Below are positions 1 through 5,436 of a stretch of DNA of 6,107 nt, in pieces. Origin of the DNA: an uncultured Ruminococcus sp. (GTDB taxonomy: Bacteria > Bacillota > Clostridia > Oscillospirales > Ruminococcaceae); NCBI GenBank assembly GCA_945867875.1, contig CAMBJF010000149.1:1-6107 (forward strand). The letters are read 5' to 3'. The position numbers and the translations under genes were made by a program. The notes beneath the pieces were generated by a model. It did no database searches, had not been told where the DNA came from, and saw only the letters and a list, made by a program, of their open reading frames with translations. Positions within the stretch are counted from its first letter, which is position 1, and every line of letters starts with the position of its first letter.

Positions 1-19
1 AGATGTGTATAAGAGACAG
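1..19 (+). other. Nextera/Tn5 mosaic-end adapter remnant (artefact)
   Basis: The first 19 bases read AGATGTGTATAAGAGACAG, an exact match to the Tn5 transposase mosaic end used in Nextera tagmentation libraries. It sits at the extreme end of the sequence in the orientation expected immediately before a genomic insert. It should be treated as untrimmed adapter at a contig end and not as genomic DNA or a transposon. Native sequence begins at base 20. Confidence 0.95.
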
Positions 20-120
20 ATAATATATTTAAAGTCACGTATAATAATGCTGTGTCCCTGTCGGAACTGCGGCATTGCCGGTGCGTGAGAAAAAAACAAA
101 AATAACGGAGGTAATATCCA
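20..120 (+). promoter_or_regulatory. ppdK leader with possible -10 box and strong ribosome binding site
   Basis: This short leader holds a perfect TATAAT at 40-45, a plausible -10 box. The matching -35 position at 17 bp spacing would fall at about 17-22, across the adapter junction, so the promoter may have been cut off by library fragmentation. A small dyad, CGGCA-T-TGCCG, lies at 70-80. A strong Shine-Dalgarno GGAGGT at 107-112 sits 8 bases before the ATG at 121 and fixes the ppdK start. The ribosome site is certain; the promoter is only a suggestion. Confidence 0.45.
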
Positions 121-2763
121 ATGGCAAAAAAATGGGTCTATACTTTTAAAGAAGGTAATATGACTATGCGTAACCTTCTCGGCGGTAAGGGCGCTAACCT
201 TGCTGAAATGACCGAGATCGGACTTCCCGTTCCCCAGGGCTTTACTATCACAACAGAGGCTTGTACTCAGTATTATGAGGACGGCAGAAAGATCAACGAC
301 GAGATCATGGCTCAGGCTATGGAAGGCGTTGCTTGGATGGAAAAGGAAAACGGCAAGAAGTTCGGCGACCTCAACAATCCCCTTCTCGTTTCCGTTCGTT
401 CCGGCGCAAGAGCTTCAATGCCCGGTATGATGGACACTATCCTCAACCTCGGTCTTAACGATGACGTTGTTGCTGCAATGATCAAGAACAACCCCACACC
501 CGAGTTTGAGAGATTCGTTTACGACTCCTACAGAAGATTTATCCAGATGTTCTCCGACGTTGTTATGGAAGTCGGCAAGAAGTACTTCGAGCAGCTCATC
601 GACAAGATGAAGGAAGAAAAGGGCGTACATTACGATGTAGAGCTCACTGCTGCTGATCTTAAGACACTTGCTGAGCAGTTCAAGGCAGAGTACAAGAAGC
701 AGCTCGGTACTGACTTCCCCTCTGACCCTGTTGAGCAGCTCAAGCTCGCTATCGAGGCTGTATTCCGTTCTTGGGACAACCCCCGTGCAAACGTATATCG
801 CCGTGACAATGATATCCCTTACTCTTGGGGTACTGCTGTTAACGTAATGCCCATGGTATTCGGTAACCTCAACAACGAGTCCGGTACAGGCGTTGCCTTC
901 ACAAGAGACCCTGCTACAGGTGAGAAGAAGCTCATGGGTGAGTTCCTCATCAATGCACAGGGCGAGGACGTTGTTGCAGGCGTTCGTACTCCTATGCCTA
1001 TCGCTCAGATGGAGAAGGAGTTCCCCGAGGCTTACGCTGACTTCATCAAGGTTTGCGATACTCTCGAGAACCACTACCACGATATGCAGGATATGGAGTT
1101 CACTGTTGAGAACAGAAAGCTTTATATGCTCCAGTGCCGTAACGGTAAGAGAACAGCTCAGGCTGCTCTTAAGATCGCTTGCGACCTCGTTGACGAGGGA
1201 CACAAGAAGGATTACGAGGCTGTTGCAATGATCGACCCCAGAAACCTCGACACACTTCTCCACCCCCAGTTCGATGCTAAGGCTCTCAAGGCTGCTACTC
1301 CTCTCGGAAAGGGCCTCGGCGCTTCTCCCGGAGCTGCTTGCGGTAAGGTAGTATTCACTGCTGACGATGCAGAGGCTTGGAACGCTAAGGGCGAAAAGGT
1401 AGTTCTCGTTCGTCTCGAGACTTCTCCTGAGGATATCACAGGTATGAAGGCTTCTCAGGGTATCCTTACAGTTCGTGGCGGTATGACTTCTCACGCTGCC
1501 GTTGTTGCTCGTGGTATGGGTACTTGCTGTGTATCCGGCTGCGGCGACATCAAGATGGATGAAGAGAACAAGAAGTTCGAGCTCGGCGGAAAGACCTTCC
1601 ACGAGGGCGACTACATTTCTATCGATGGTACAACAGGTAACATCTACGGTGAGATCATTCCTACCGTTGACGCTACTATCGCAGGCGAGTTCGGCAGAGT
1701 TATGGCTTGGGCTGACAAGTACAGAAAGCTCAAGGTAAGAACAAACGCTGATACTCCTACAGACGCTAAGAAGGCAAGAGAGCTCGGCGCAGAGGGCATC
1801 GGTCTCTGCCGTACAGAGCATATGTTCTTCGAGGCTGACAGAATCGCAGCATTCAGAGAGATGATCTGCGCTGATACAGTTGAAGAGAGAGAAGCAGCTC
1901 TTGCTAAGATCGAACCTATGCAGCAGGGCGACTTTGAAGCTCTCTACGAGGCACTCGAGGGCAACCCTGTAACAATCAGATTCCTCGATCCTCCTCTCCA
2001 CGAATTCGTTCCGACTGAGGAAGCTGACATTGAGGCTCTTGCAAAGGCTCAGGGCAAGACCGTTGAGCAGATCAAGACCATCATTGCTGGTCTCCACGAG
2101 TTCAACCCCATGATGGGTCACAGAGGCTGCCGTCTTGCAGTAACATATCCTGAGATCGCTAAGATGCAGACTGAGGCTATCATCAAGGCTGCTATCAACG
2201 TTAAGGCTAAGCACCCCGACTGGACAATCGTTCCTGAGATCATGATCCCCCTCGTTGGCGAGGTCAAGGAGCTCAAGTTCGTTAAGAACGTTGTTGTTAA
2301 GACTGCTGATGAGATCATCGCTGCTGCAGGTGCAGACCTCAAGTACGAGGTTGGTACAATGATCGAGATTCCCCGTGCAGCTCTCACTGCTGATGATATC
2401 GCTAAGGAAGCTGACTTCTTCTGCTTCGGTACAAACGACCTTACTCAGATGACATTCGGCTTCTCCAGAGACGATGCTGGTAAGTTCCTCAACGCTTACT
2501 ATGACACCAAGATCTTCGAGAACGATCCTTTCGCAAAGCTCGATCAGGTCGGCGTTGGCAAGCTTATGGAAATGGCAATCAAGCTCGGCAAGCCTGCTAA
2601 TCCCAAGCTCCACATCGGTATCTGCGGCGAGCACGGCGGCGATCCCACATCTGTTGAGTTCTGCCACAAGATCGGTCTTGATTATGTATCCTGCTCACCT
2701 TTCCGTGTGCCCATCGCAAGACTTGCTGCTGCACAGGCTGCAATCGCTGAGATGAACAAGTAA
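121..2763 (+). CDS. ppdK: Pyruvate, phosphate dikinase
   Basis: This cytosolic enzyme interconverts pyruvate + ATP + phosphate and PEP + AMP + pyrophosphate through a phosphohistidine. In anaerobic Clostridia it commonly works in the glycolytic direction using pyrophosphate, or in PEP regeneration. The 880-residue length is normal for bacterial PPDK. Domains seen in order are: an N-terminal ATP-grasp part (GGKGANL at 21-27, SVRSGA at 91-96); the swivelling phosphohistidine domain with GGMTSHAAVVARGMG at 453-467 (catalytic His458); and the C-terminal TIM-barrel PEP-utilising domain with GLCRTEHMF at 561-569 (Arg564), Arg620, Glu749, GTNDLTQ at 770-776 and CGEHGG at 835-840 (Cys835 as acid/base). 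All key catalytic residues are present. The start is set by GGAGGT eight bases upstream. Codon choice is extremely biased (AAG, GCT, CTC/CTT; TTA, CTA and TCA absent across most of the gene), as expected for a highly expressed gene. No neighbouring gene for the PPDK regulatory kinase/phosphatase is visible. Confidence 0.98.
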   Translation: MAKKWVYTFKEGNMTMRNLLGGKGANLAEMTEIGLPVPQGFTITTEACTQYYEDGRKINDEIMAQAMEGVAWMEKENGKKFGDLNNPLLVSVRSGARASMPGMMDTILNLGLNDDVVAAMIKNNPTPEFERFVYDSYRRFIQMFSDVVMEVGKKYFEQLIDKMKEEKGVHYDVELTAADLKTLAEQFKAEYKKQLGTDFPSDPVEQLKLAIEAVFRSWDNPRANVYRRDNDIPYSWGTAVNVMPMVFGNLNNESGTGVAFTRDPATGEKKLMGEFLINAQGEDVVAGVRTPMPIAQMEKEFPEAYADFIKVCDTLENHYHDMQDMEFTVENRKLYMLQCRNGKRTAQAALKIACDLVDEGHKKDYEAVAMIDPRNLDTLLHPQFDAKALKAATPLGKGLGASPGAACGKVVFTADDAEAWNAKGEKVVLVRLETSPEDITGMKASQGILTVRGGMTSHAAVVARGMGTCCVSGCGDIKMDEENKKFELGGKTFHEGDYISIDGTTGNIYGEIIPTVDATIAGEFGRVMAWADKYRKLKVRTNADTPTDAKKARELGAEGIGLCRTEHMFFEADRIAAFREMICADTVEEREAALAKIEPMQQGDFEALYEALEGNPVTIRFLDPPLHEFVPTEEADIEALAKAQGKTVEQIKTIIAGLHEFNPMMGHRGCRLAVTYPEIAKMQTEAIIKAAINVKAKHPDWTIVPEIMIPLVGEVKELKFVKNVVVKTADEIIAAAGADLKYEVGTMIEIPRAALTADDIAKEADFFCFGTNDLTQMTFGFSRDDAGKFLNAYYDTKIFENDPFAKLDQVGVGKLMEMAIKLGKPANPKLHIGICGEHGGDPTSVEFCHKIGLDYVSCSPFRVPIARLAAAQAAIAEMNK

Positions 2764-2807
2764 TCGGAAACTGTTTGAGTAAACCGATATAACTTAAACT
2801 AAAAATG

Positions 2808-2849
2808 GCCCTGTATCTGACATCAGCTGACAGATACAGGGCTTATTTT
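2808..2849 (+). terminator. Rho-independent terminator after ppdK
   Basis: A perfect 12-bp stem, GCCCTGTATCTG (2808-2819) with CAGATACAGGGC (2831-2842), encloses an 11-nt loop that itself contains the palindrome TCAGCTGA. It is followed by TTATTTT. An A-run just upstream (2801-2805) gives it some activity on the other strand too. It ends only four bases before the ribosome site of the next gene, so it both terminates ppdK and lies in the leader of that gene. Confidence 0.9.
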
Positions 2850-2863
2850 CATAGAGGAGCAAT

Positions 2864-3454
2864 ATGAGCGAAAGAGATTTTGAAAACGAGACATTTGAGG
2901 GACTGAGCTGCAGTTCCGAACTTTTTGACGATTACAGATTCATCGACTGCACTTTCAGAGACTGCCTGTTTGAGGAAACGGAGCTTTCGGGCTGCATTCT
3001 TTCGGGCTGTACATTCGAAAAATGCACCGTGACAAAGATAAAAGGTTCAAACTCGTCACAGCTTCAGGAGTGCAAATTCATAAACTGCCGTCTCACGGGC
3101 ATAAACTGGAGCGAGCTTCTCCCCGAGGGCAGCTTTGCGGACCCGATAGATACATTGCAGGATTGCAGGCTGAAATACAACACATTTACGGGTATGAATT
3201 TCCGCAAATTCAGCTTTACGGGCAACGAGATAACCGAGTCGATGTTTGCGGAATGTGAGCTGAATGATAGCCGATTCAAAGGCTGCAAGCTTGACAGGAC
3301 GGAATTTTTCCGCTGTGATATGCAGAAGTCCGATTTTCGTGACGCTTCGGGATATCAGGTAGATGTGCTTTCCTGCAAGCTGAAAAACGCCGCTTTTTCC
3401 TTTCCCGAGGCGATAAATTTGCTGGGAAGTCTGGGGGTAAAGGTGGAATATTGA
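2864..3454 (+). CDS. Cysteine-rich pentapeptide-repeat protein, Qnr/McbG-like
   Basis: The 196-residue protein is built almost entirely of pentapeptide units A(D/N)LXX-like, with Phe or Leu at the central position (for example FIDCTFRDCLFEETEL at 26-41, and MFAECELNDSRFKGCKLDRTEF at 127-148). Such repeats fold into a right-handed quadrilateral beta helix. The length, a break in the repeat at about residues 82-98, and a hydrophobic C-terminal tail ending LLGSLGVKV (186-194) resemble Qnr and McbG proteins, which mimic DNA, bind gyrase and protect it from quinolones or microcin B17. The tail resembles the Qnr C-terminal dimerisation segment. Thirteen cysteines occur, several exactly five residues apart. 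No signal peptide or membrane segment is seen, so it should be cytosolic. AGAGGAG (2853-2859) precedes the ATG by four bases. Gyrase protection is inference from fold and architecture; many pentapeptide proteins have no known role. Codon use is much less biased than in ppdK. Confidence 0.85.
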   Translation: MSERDFENETFEGLSCSSELFDDYRFIDCTFRDCLFEETELSGCILSGCTFEKCTVTKIKGSNSSQLQECKFINCRLTGINWSELLPEGSFADPIDTLQDCRLKYNTFTGMNFRKFSFTGNEITESMFAECELNDSRFKGCKLDRTEFFRCDMQKSDFRDASGYQVDVLSCKLKNAAFSFPEAINLLGSLGVKVEY

Positions 3455-3456
3455 AT

Positions 3457-3502
3457 GAAAAATCCTGCCCTCGTATCGGTGATACGGGGGCAGGGGTTTT
3501 AT
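3457..3502. terminator. Bidirectional terminator between convergent genes
   Basis: A 14-bp stem (CCTGCCCTCGTATC at 3464-3477 with GATACGGGGGCAGG at 3481-3494, one T-G wobble) closes a three-base loop. It is followed by GGTTTTAT on the plus strand and, read the other way, by ATTTTTC on the minus strand. It starts a few bases after the pentapeptide-gene stop (3452-3454), and its T-tract overlaps the TAA stop (3499-3501) of the minus-strand lipoprotein gene. A single hairpin therefore ends both transcripts. Confidence 0.9.
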
Positions 3503-4677
3503 GATACAGCCAAAAGCTTGGAAGTTATGCGGTTTTGAACTTCAAGATAATATTTTTGTTCCTCATTTGTCAGATCATCTGTGTTTAAATCGTCCATTTC
3601 TGTCATTATTTCATCGTATTCTGTCATAAAGTCAAGATAGTCCATAAGCAAACTCATATCATCGGGATTTTCATTATATTTTTTCATAATCTCACAGTAT
3701 TCATCGAAAAAGCTTTCATAGCTGTCCATAGCTTCTTTAAATTCGGGGCGGATACCCTGTATTTGTTCATCGGAGCTGTCGGTTGGAGCATTGGTGTAAA
3801 CTGTTGTAGTTTCAGTGCTTTCCAAATCCGTTAATGTCTCTGAACTGTTTTCCTGTTCCTTATTTTCAAGCTTTTGCTTGATTTTTGCTTCTTTCTCTTC
3901 AAACCTGCTTATTTTTTTATTTGCCCGTTCAATGTCCTTGCTAAACATTTCGCTTCGCATATCTGAATAAAATCCGTAAACATCTGACCTGAAATCTGAC
4001 CAAAAACTATAAACGTCTGAACGGGTGTCACTCCAGTTTCCGTATTCATTTGATCGAATACTGTACCAATCGCTGTCAAATGAATCGGCATCATAATCAT
4101 CTAATATGCCGTCGTAAAAGTCATCAAGCATATCATCAAGAATGCCGTCATATATGCCGTCAAGAATATCCTCACCGCCATCTTCGTAAATACTGTTATA
4201 CAACTCCTCAAAGTCGTCATATTTCTCATCAAAAGACTTATCTGAGTTGATTATCAGTTCAGCATATTTTAAACTGTAGTCATACATTCTAAGACATAAA
4301 TTTTCGTTGGTTTTCTTGACTTTTGAATAAAATGCATTGATTTTATCGGTGTTGTTCACATACTTTTCGTATGTGTTAATATCATTGGTTAACTGTTCGT
4401 ATTCTGAATAAAGCGAGTCAATAGTGTCTGCTATATCATTTTCAACAATGCTGTTAAGCTCTTCTATTCCGTTTGTTTCGGCTGATGCACTTATTTCCGT
4501 ATCGGCTGATTCGCTGTTGCTTTCGGAAGCTTCTGTTTCAGTATTCTTATTTGATTCGGTTTCACTGATACTTGACGAAAATTCTGTATTCTCTGCGTTG
4601 TCAGTGCTGTTCTTTGCACAGCCGCTTAATACGAGCAATGCTAAAGCAAATAGTGTTATAAATTTATTGAATTTCAT
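3499..4677 (-). CDS. Secreted lipoprotein with short tandem repeats and DUF6591-like C-terminus
   Basis: The 392-residue product begins with a lipoprotein signal peptide: a Lys-containing n-region, a hydrophobic core (residues 7-17) and the lipobox LSGC with Cys20. It should be lipid-anchored outside the membrane. Residues 22-68 are a Ser/Thr/Glu/Asn linker. Residues 71-165 look helical and Tyr-rich. Residues 171-194 are six tetrapeptides of the form hydrophobic-hydrophobic-Asp-Gly/Asp. Residues 205-248 are four 11-residue units close to SDxRSDVYxFW. Residues 249-275 are Lys/Glu-rich, probably coiled coil. Another Ser/Thr linker follows, then a helical C-terminal domain (308-392, starting GIRPEFKEAMDSYESFFDEY). 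I associate that domain with ruminococcal lipoproteins, probably Pfam DUF6591, from memory. Function is unknown. The chosen ATG at 4677 has AAAAGGGG seven bases upstream. An in-frame ATG at 4695 would add six residues (MKRGIK) and overlaps the upstream stop as ATGA. Probably co-transcribed with the 48-residue gene. Confidence 0.85.
   Translation of the reverse strand: MKFNKFITLFALALLVLSGCAKNSTDNAENTEFSSSISETESNKNTETEASESNSESADTEISASAETNGIEELNSIVENDIADTIDSLYSEYEQLTNDINTYEKYVNNTDKINAFYSKVKKTNENLCLRMYDYSLKYAELIINSDKSFDEKYDDFEELYNSIYEDGGEDILDGIYDGILDDMLDDFYDGILDDYDADSFDSDWYSIRSNEYGNWSDTRSDVYSFWSDFRSDVYGFYSDMRSEMFSKDIERANKKISRFEEKEAKIKQKLENKEQENSSETLTDLESTETTTVYTNAPTDSSDEQIQGIRPEFKEAMDSYESFFDEYCEIMKKYNENPDDMSLLMDYLDFMTEYDEIMTEMDDLNTDDLTNEEQKYYLEVQNRITSKLLAVS
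3934..4065 (-). repeat. Four 11-residue tandem repeats in the lipoprotein
   Basis: These bases encode residues 205-248, four consecutive units with Arg at 208, 219, 230 and 241 and aromatic residues at fixed offsets; the middle two are SDTRSDVYSFW and SDFRSDVYGFY. An 11-residue period is typical of right-handed (hendecad) helical packing, so this part may be a coiled coil or helical stalk. Confidence 0.75.
4096..4167 (-). repeat. Six acidic tetrapeptide repeats in the lipoprotein
   Basis: These bases encode residues 171-194, read as ILDG, IYDG, ILDD, MLDD, FYDG, ILDD. Each unit is two hydrophobic residues, Asp, then Gly or Asp. At DNA level this is an imperfect 12-bp repeat, visible on the plus strand as recurring GCCGTC and TCATC words. 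Such a tract can expand or contract. Confidence 0.7.
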
Positions 4678-4691
4678 TTTTATACCCCTTT

Positions 4692-4838
4692 TCATTCTTT
4701 GTTTGAAAATAATTTTTGCGAACCAAGCCCCATAAGAAGCACGATGATATCATCAATGGGACCGGGTGAAAGGTCTAATGGCGAAATAATATAAAGAAGT
4801 ACCAAGATCAAAACTATCGCTTTGGCTGCATTATTCAT
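4692..4838 (-). CDS. 48-residue single-span DUF1232/YkvA-like membrane protein
   Basis: A short gene read on the minus strand from ATG at 4838 to TGA at 4692-4694. It has a textbook Shine-Dalgarno GGAGGG seven bases before the start. The peptide begins MNNAAKAIVLILVLLYIISP, forming one hydrophobic segment (about residues 7-19). A core, YIISPLDLSPGPIDD (16-30), follows, then a second hydrophobic stretch IIVLLMGLG (31-39) and a polar tail. The Y-x-x-S-P-x-D-L-x-P-x-x-x-D-D pattern is the signature of the DUF1232 (YkvA-type) family, whose usual members are roughly twice this length, so this is a minimal form. Role unknown; location is the cytoplasmic membrane. Its stop lies 14 bases upstream of the chosen lipoprotein start and overlaps the alternative one, so the two form an operon. 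Confidence 0.82.
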   Translation of the reverse strand: MNNAAKAIVLILVLLYIISPLDLSPGPIDDIIVLLMGLGSQKLFSNKE

Positions 4839-4896
4839 TGCTTTTCCCTCCAAAATAAAATATAAGAACCATCATTCACATAAATATGAACTATTC

Positions 4897-4903
4897 TTCC
4901 TAT
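4897..4903 (+). promoter_or_regulatory. Third TTCCTAT operator half-site
   Basis: TTCCTAT here is a direct copy of the heptamer at 4920-4926 inside the inverted repeat, 23 bp away, with its inverse ATAGGAA at 4940-4946. It lies at about +1 of the minus-strand promoter. It may be a secondary binding site for the same regulator. Confidence 0.5.
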
Positions 4904-4904
4904 A

Positions 4905-4933
4905 ATTATACTATTATACTTCCTATTTGTCAA
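4905..4933 (-). promoter_or_regulatory. Perfect-consensus sigma-A promoter of the small-protein/lipoprotein operon
   Basis: On the minus strand TTGACA (4933-4928) is followed by exactly 17 bases and then TATAAT (4910-4905). Both hexamers match consensus fully. The start point would be near 4898, giving a leader of about 60 bases before the ATG at 4838. One ATAGGAA half-site lies between -35 and -10 and another covers about +1, the positions expected for repression. Confidence 0.88.
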
Positions 4934-4952
4934 GCAAAATAGGAAGTATAAT
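4913..4952. promoter_or_regulatory. 16-bp perfect inverted repeat, probable operator of the XRE regulator
   Basis: ATTATACTTCCTATTT (4913-4928) is mirrored perfectly by AAATAGGAAGTATAAT (4937-4952) with an 8-base spacer. The arms overlap the -35 and spacer of the minus-strand promoter and a TATAAT (4947-4952) facing the XRE gene. Its placement between divergent genes, one of which is an HTH regulator, points to an operator and not a terminator. That the XRE protein is the ligand is inference. Confidence 0.72.
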
Positions 4953-4987
4953 TCTTATAAAGAGATTAAATTAAGATTAAAAGGAGG
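4947..4987 (+). promoter_or_regulatory. -10 box and ribosome site of the XRE gene
   Basis: TATAAT at 4947-4952 is a perfect -10 hexamer facing the XRE gene and forms part of the inverted repeat. No good -35 is at normal spacing: TTGTCA (4927-4932) is only 14 bp away and the 17-bp position reads TATTTG. The promoter is therefore likely weak or controlled. AAGGAGG at 4981-4987 lies six bases before the ATG at 4994. Confidence 0.55.
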
Positions 4988-4993
4988 AGCGGA

Positions 4994-5323
4994 ATGCTGG
5001 TTTTTGATTTCAGGGAAATAGGCAACAGGCTGCTTGCGATACGGAAAAAAGCGGGGCTTACCCAGAGCGAGGTTGCCGAAGCGGCTGATCTTTCCGACAG
5101 AACATACGCCGATATTGAGCGTGGAACGGTAAATATGCGGATAGAGACCATTCTGAAGATATGCGAAGCCCTGCACATTACCCCCGACACGCTGCTTACC
5201 GAGGAAAATCCCGTGCTGTCGGCAAAGCAGAGTGAGCTTTTTGATGAGCTTGACAAATGCACCGCCAAGCAGAAAGAAACTGCTCTTGAACTGCTTGCAA
5301 TTTATCTGAGATCAATAAAATAA
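4994..5323 (+). CDS. XRE/HTH_3-family transcriptional regulator
   Basis: The 109-residue cytosolic protein has a Cro/C1-type helix-turn-helix over about residues 9-68: IGNRLLAIRKKAGLTQSEVA (9-28), recognition-helix region LSDRTYADIERG (33-44), and INVT-like tail MRIETILKICEALHITPDTLL (48-68, in part). The C-terminal 40 residues are helical and polar (SAKQSELFDELDKCTAKQKE at 76-95), probably for dimerisation. No effector or protease domain is seen. It is divergent from the small membrane protein/lipoprotein operon across a 155-bp region carrying a 16-bp inverted repeat, which suggests it represses that operon and its own gene. This link is inference from position. It starts after AAGGAGG with six-base spacing and ends at its own terminator. 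Confidence 0.92.
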   Translation: MLVFDFREIGNRLLAIRKKAGLTQSEVAEAADLSDRTYADIERGTVNMRIETILKICEALHITPDTLLTEENPVLSAKQSELFDELDKCTAKQKETALELLAIYLRSIK

Positions 5324-5325
5324 CA

Positions 5326-5363
5326 TATGCCCGTCAAAAAAATGGCGGGCATAAATTTTTTTT
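5326..5363 (+). terminator. Rho-independent terminator of the XRE gene
   Basis: TATGCCCGTCA (5326-5336) pairs with TGGCGGGCATA (5343-5353) in an 11-bp stem with one T-G wobble and an all-A six-base loop. AA and eight T residues (5356-5363) follow. It begins two bases after the XRE stop codon and separates it from the MerR gene. Confidence 0.92.
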
Positions 5364-5383
5364 GAAAAAATTTCCAAAACCTC

Positions 5384-5414
5384 TTGACACTGACGCTGCG
5401 TCATAGTATATACT
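5384..5414 (+). promoter_or_regulatory. MerR-type promoter/operator with 19-bp spacer and central dyad
   Basis: TTGACA (5384-5389) and TATACT (5409-5414) are separated by 19 bp, the stretched spacing typical of promoters activated by MerR-family proteins. The spacer contains a perfect dyad TGACGC-T-GCGTCA (5391-5403), where a MerR dimer would bind. A TATATA at 5407-5412 would give 17 bp spacing and could allow basal expression. Autoregulation by the downstream gene is inferred. Confidence 0.82.
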
Positions 5415-5436
5415 CATAATCAAGGGAGCTGATAGA

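Noticed and set aside
1..19. Native Tn5/IS50 end
   Set aside because: The sequence is the engineered hyperactive mosaic end at the very terminus, with no transposon genes nearby.
70..80. CGGCA-T-TGCCG dyad in the ppdK leader as riboswitch or terminator
   Set aside because: Only five base pairs with a one-base centre, no T-tract and no conserved aptamer features.
893..1231. Plus-strand open frame inside ppdK
   Set aside because: Overlaps confident ppdK in another frame, Ser/Arg/Leu-rich, no ribosome site or recognisable motif.
415..2667. 750-residue minus-strand open frame
   Set aside because: Codon-aligned antisense shadow of ppdK with Ser/Leu/Val-rich, domain-free composition; explained by absence of TTA, CTA and TCA codons in ppdK.
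4424..4735. 103-residue plus-strand open frame opposite the lipoprotein and small membrane gene
   Set aside because: Antisense shadow of the Ser/Glu-rich linker and signal peptide; apparent hydrophobicity comes from the complement of the coding strand, with no ribosome site.
4913..4952. Inverted repeat as a terminator or insertion-sequence end
   Set aside because: A/T-rich arms overlap promoter elements, no proper T-tract follows at the stem, and no transposase or target duplication is present.
4966..5268. Minus-strand open frame opposite the XRE gene
   Set aside because: The plus-strand HTH protein has a clear domain and ribosome site; the antisense frame is Ser-rich without motifs.
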